Assembly: GCA_009617715.1 (NCBI GenBank)
Contig: VTFK01000092.1
Location: 2,046,001 to 2,110,000 of the forward strand
DNA length: 64,000 nucleotides
Direction: 5' to 3'
Source of the DNA: Plectrocnemia conspersa
Lineage: Eukaryota > Arthropoda > Insecta > Trichoptera > Polycentropodidae
This document shows positions 60,081-64,000 of the stretch, piece after piece. The notes under the pieces were generated by a model. That model was not told where the DNA came from and made no database searches. It saw only the letters and a list, made by a program, of their open reading frames with translations. The first letter of the stretch is position 1; the number at the start of each line of letters is the position of its first letter. The position numbers were made by a program, and so were the translations under genes.

Positions 60081-63000
60081 TTACTCATCACATTTCTGAA
60101 TGAAACCTTTGGAGGAATTCAATAAAACTATATCTCCAGTTTTAAATACTGATGTGGCATTATGTGCACCTACGATACATGGCAATCCATATTCTCTTGC
60201 AACAACGGCACCTAAAAATAATGAAAAAGCTATTAACTGAAGAAAGTCTTATAAAATATAATATATAGTTCTGTAAGGGATCCTACATATTTGCCCAGTA
60301 GAAAGCGAAAATCGAACAAAGGTGTCTTACCAAAAAAAAACACGAGAGAAATGATTGTATTCGAAACATCCAAGAATTTGAAGAACCATTAATTATTAAT
60401 TGCTGTAATCATTTATTAAATACTAATACAATCTTTGACGCGCGCGCTTTATTATACACCAAATAGTATTGTTACTTGTATCTTTTGACAACATCGGAAA
60501 GTGACCACAATGATTTTGTTTATAAAGGAACACCCGAAGCACTACTTTGAAAAACAGTCAGAATCTGATTAAATATAAATATAGATATTCTAAGGTCTCG
60601 TTTAATGAATATCTTAACAATGTTAATTTCACATTTGTTAGAAGTTCTTCTATTCATATCTAAATTTCTTCAATGATTCTCCGAAATAAAATTTTATAAA
60701 ATTCTAAGTTTAAGATAATTCTCAAAAAACATAATTAATGGACATGTCTGATATTAATTCTAAATTTCAAGGTAAATATGAATAACGTTGAATACCGTGT
60801 GATATCAATCCTCCCAATTCTGTCACTACACCACTGAGCAGAGGGAAATAAGGAGACCAACCGATATCCGTGGAATGAGTTATTAAAATATCTCCATTTT
60901 TCAACTGGTTAATCTAAAATTGATTTTAAATTTAATAATTGTATTCAAAATTTTATTTAATTTTTTGTTATATTTACCTCGGATAAGTATAAAATAACGC
61001 AAGCTGTTCCTTTGATGCTTCCCGATTGAACCGGAGTGCCACGAACAATCGGATATTTATCATTTTCTTCCTCGGTTGGATTAAACGTGCCGATTGGCTT
61101 CGGAAAGCCAATGTTTAGCTCAGGAAATTTAAATTTGTTCCATACTGCGAACTTACGGCGTCTCAACAAAGCTCTAAAATAAATTTTATAACAACATTTC
61201 ATTAAAAATAAAGTACCTTACATTGAAATAGATCTTACTTAGTGATGTATCCCGAATCTCTAGTATTCAAAAATCTGAATAATTCTTGTCTCGTCATGAA
61301 AAATATGAGTTTTTCATCAGGCAAAAGCCATTCTTTCATCATTTGTTTGGCTAACTTTCTGTATGCCATCCTCAGTTTGTGCGTCATGACTATGAGAGCA
61401 TTTTTTGTAATTTCTCGTTGAGTTACGGCACTTTGGCACATGGGAATCATGAACCGTAATATTGACCTGGTTGATTAATACATATTTTAATCACGAAATA
61501 AATCTACATTATGGATAATTTGGTATATATTTATGTACTTATTTAGCCAGTTCATCGGTGAAACTAGTTTTGACATTATATTAGTACTAGATTCTGATTG
61601 AGCTTCAGTCACCGGTGCTGATAACATGGCTTGTAAAGCAGTTATCAAGTTGGTCGTATCCAATTCCCAAGTGTCAGTGAGAAAATCGAGCTTAACATAT
61701 ACATAAATGTTATTTTAATAAGATTATTTTTTTATATATCACCAATTTTGTTTCTGAACATTTTTAGCTAAACTTTAATTTGACTATTGCTCTGACAAAA
61801 TAATAAAAAAAATCAATTACATTTTATTAATGATTATGATTCATGGTATATATTAGATTCATATAAAACTGAGTTTTGACATCTAGATAATATTTATAGA
61901 TTTCTAAAGTTGAAAAAATTAATCTTTTCTTATAAAAATCGTTACAAAAACATCGTAGTATTTTGATTTTCTAAACATTTTTGTAATTATATTGAATAAG
62001 TATTTGATTTTATAAAATATAAATGAAAGGATTTGTAAATTTAACACCAAAGAGCAGATTACATCTTGATTACAAGTAAAATTCAAATCGTTTTTAAATA
62101 CACTATTTCGCATATACCTCGCAAATAGCTCTATGGCCATGTTTCTTCAAAAACGTTTGAAGATCCTTGTATGTATCAGGACAATTTTCTTTCAACCATT
62201 GTTCTGCATTTTCAGGTTTCTGTTCCCGAAATTCTTGTATTTTACCATATTTTTCAATAGATTTTGCTAGATTTTTCAGTCCGACTGGAATCTCTGCCGA
62301 TATTACATTGGAAATCGAAGATAAAATAGTACCAATGTCTGTATAGTTGTCATTGCTAAAACCTAAATTGGTTGAAATATAATCATTTTAACAATTATTA
62401 TTTTTATTTCAATATATACTAGGCTCAAAATGAAGAAAACAACCGAAATACAGCACCGATTCTAAACCACAAAATGAGGTTCACAATAAAAACGTGAAAA
62501 TTTCGAACCTAATTTTAAAACTCACTATCTTTTTTCCCCAGCAACATTGAAAATATAACCAACTGACTGAATACTCCTCCTGATGTAACTGAATTATGAA
62601 AATTAATCATCGGCAGCATCAACGGTATCGATGCATCAATTGCGTTATTCATTTCAATAGCAGTTTTACATCCGTCCAAGTTAATGTGAAACTTTTTAGC
62701 GTAATCGGTTGCGAGCCTACTCTTCTTGCTCTTTGACGTCAAGCTCTGAAATTATAAATCTTTATGTATCCTATCTTTCAGCAATAATTTAAATATTATT
62801 TTGATTACATACATTGATCACAAACATAAAAGATGCGACGATTTCAAAGAAGCTTATGATTCCATTCCTATGCATTGCGATTCTATGAATATTATCATCC
62901 ATTATGATATGACCGAACACTGCCACGTCGGTCACCTTGTTGAGGGTAGTTATATTCTTATCCACTTGTCTTAATAATAGCTGGAATATTAAATAAATCA

Positions 63001-63987
63001 TTTGTACATTATAATAATAATGACAAAATTCTGTATGTTTTTATTAGCTATTATCTACAAAACTTTTCCAATGTATACATAGATTAAATCAAAACTTACA
63101 TTGTATACATTCAATCCAACGCGATGGTGCGATGATGACATCATTTGAAAGTGGTAATGATTTTCAGGTAAATGCATTTGCAACACCAAACACTTTTCAA
63201 TACAATCCACCATTACAGAGTAAGCTAACGGTGATATACAAGATGGCAGTACCTAAAATCAAATATAAATAATACACAACATTGAAAATAAATTCACAGT
63301 CTAAAATATTTACCTCTCCAGTATTAGCATAAGTGATCATTTCAGTCTCAGACATAGTAGGTGAATCTAACTCGTGTAACAATTCATATTCAGTCCAATG
63401 TTGTAGGGTCGTTATAGGTCTTGCTTGTACCAAATATATGACACCCTAAAATCATTACCATTTTTAAAGTGATTCTATAACTAAGTATGGCAAAAAAATA
63501 CCTCTGAAACCGCCCATTCAATATCACGTGGTGAACCCCATAGTTTTTCTTGTTGTATTGCAATCTGACCTAGCAACAACATTAAGCGTTCGCTTAAACT
63601 CATAGCTTCGGTTTCTTCATTTCCAATAGAATGTATATTAGACTCTCTAGAGCCTTGTGTTCTGTCTAAACACACTCTATGAGTTTTAGAGCCTATTAAA
63701 ATATCTTTAATCGACAGATTATCTTTAATGTCTCTCCCAACAATAAAAGTATCCGGTTCTACGTCTCCTGATACGACACTCTAAAAAACATTTTAATTGC
63801 TTATTGAATACTACATGTTTAATTATTATACTAATTCACCTCGCCTAATCCAAAATTTGACGTTATAACTATTTCACTCGGATTTCCGGTCGACGGATGT
63901 CTCGTCATCATCACTCCAGCTGATTCGGCGTCTACCATTCTTTGAATCACGACTCCCATTCCGCAATTCACAACTTGACCGTGCGTT
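60081..63987 (-). CDS. PEP synthase / PPDK-like phosphotransferase, 3' part
   Basis: The family transfers phosphate from ATP through a swivelling His domain to pyruvate or, in rifampicin phosphotransferase, to a small molecule; the substrate here is unknown. Exons: 63987-63840, 63502-63780, 63314-63445, 63100-63252, 62813-62980, 62526-62745, 62118-62362, 61539-61690, 61239-61466, 60978-61173, 60796-60913, 60211-60081; 722 residues, with more upstream outside the window. The end of the ATP-grasp (PPDK_N) domain is seen: MVDAESAGVMMTRHPSTGNP, GLGESVVSGDVEPDTF, WGSPRDIEWA, YLVQARPITT. A long linker with KKHGHRAICELDFLTDTWEL follows. The C-terminal phosphohistidine domain has GDILITHSTDIGWSPYFPLL and TELGGLISHG, holding the predicted catalytic His, then VVAREYGLPCIVGA. 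It is convergent with NDUFS1, 650 bp apart. Such genes occur in many invertebrates but not vertebrates. Confidence 0.9.
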
Positions 63988-64000
63988 CTATATATATATT

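Overview
This is a stretch of an animal nuclear genome, almost certainly an insect. Genes are split into short GT-AG exons, intergenic DNA is AT-rich, a short CCTAA tract matches the insect telomere unit, and there are BEL/Pao, jockey, RTE-like, Tigger/pogo, mariner/Tc1, hAT and piggyBac-like remnants. The housekeeping proteins are arthropod-like. I cannot name the order with confidence. No rRNA, tRNA, CRISPR or bacterial operon was seen.

Layout. 0.45-1.8 kb: a C2H2 zinc-finger gene (ZF-A, + strand). 2.0-8.5 kb: a full-length BEL/Pao LTR retrotransposon on the - strand, with 205-bp LTRs, a CACTC target duplication, a tRNA-Tyr-type primer site, and broken gag and pol frames. 8.5-11.0 kb: short transposon-derived repeats. 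11.4-26.1 kb: four zinc-finger genes on the - strand (ZF-B to ZF-E). A Tigger-like transposon carrying a jockey fragment lies between B and C. 27.7-29.7 kb: translation elongation factor eEF1B-beta (+). 30.5-34.7 kb: Erlin (-), with a large transposon-filled first intron. 38.4-44.7 kb: LIN54/Mip120 (-), 16 exons, with three MITEs in its introns and a GC-rich promoter. 45-50 kb: non-coding DNA with transposon fragments. 50.4-52.1 kb: a sixth zinc-finger gene (ZF-F, +). 54.2-59.4 kb: NDUFS1, the 75-kDa subunit of complex I (+). 60.1-64.0 kb: the 3' part of a PEP-synthase/PPDK-like phosphotransferase gene (-), running off the window end.

The most interesting result is the zinc-finger family. Reading splice sites by eye, all six genes share one architecture: a 19-29 nt start exon, three short exons encoding an acidic N-terminal module, and one long exon holding 8-16 intact fingers. 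Intron phases are 1-0-1-0 in every gene. The module carries one or two sumoylation-like Psi-K-x-E motifs. The finger linkers are not the usual TGEKP but a family-specific H-[SN]-D-[VA]-R-[DN]-F. Exon lengths split the genes into a B/C/D group and an E/F group, with A divergent. The family looks like a locally expanding, lineage-specific set of DNA-binding proteins next to many transposon families. Exon coordinates were derived by hand from splice signals and reading-frame continuity; no transcript evidence was available.
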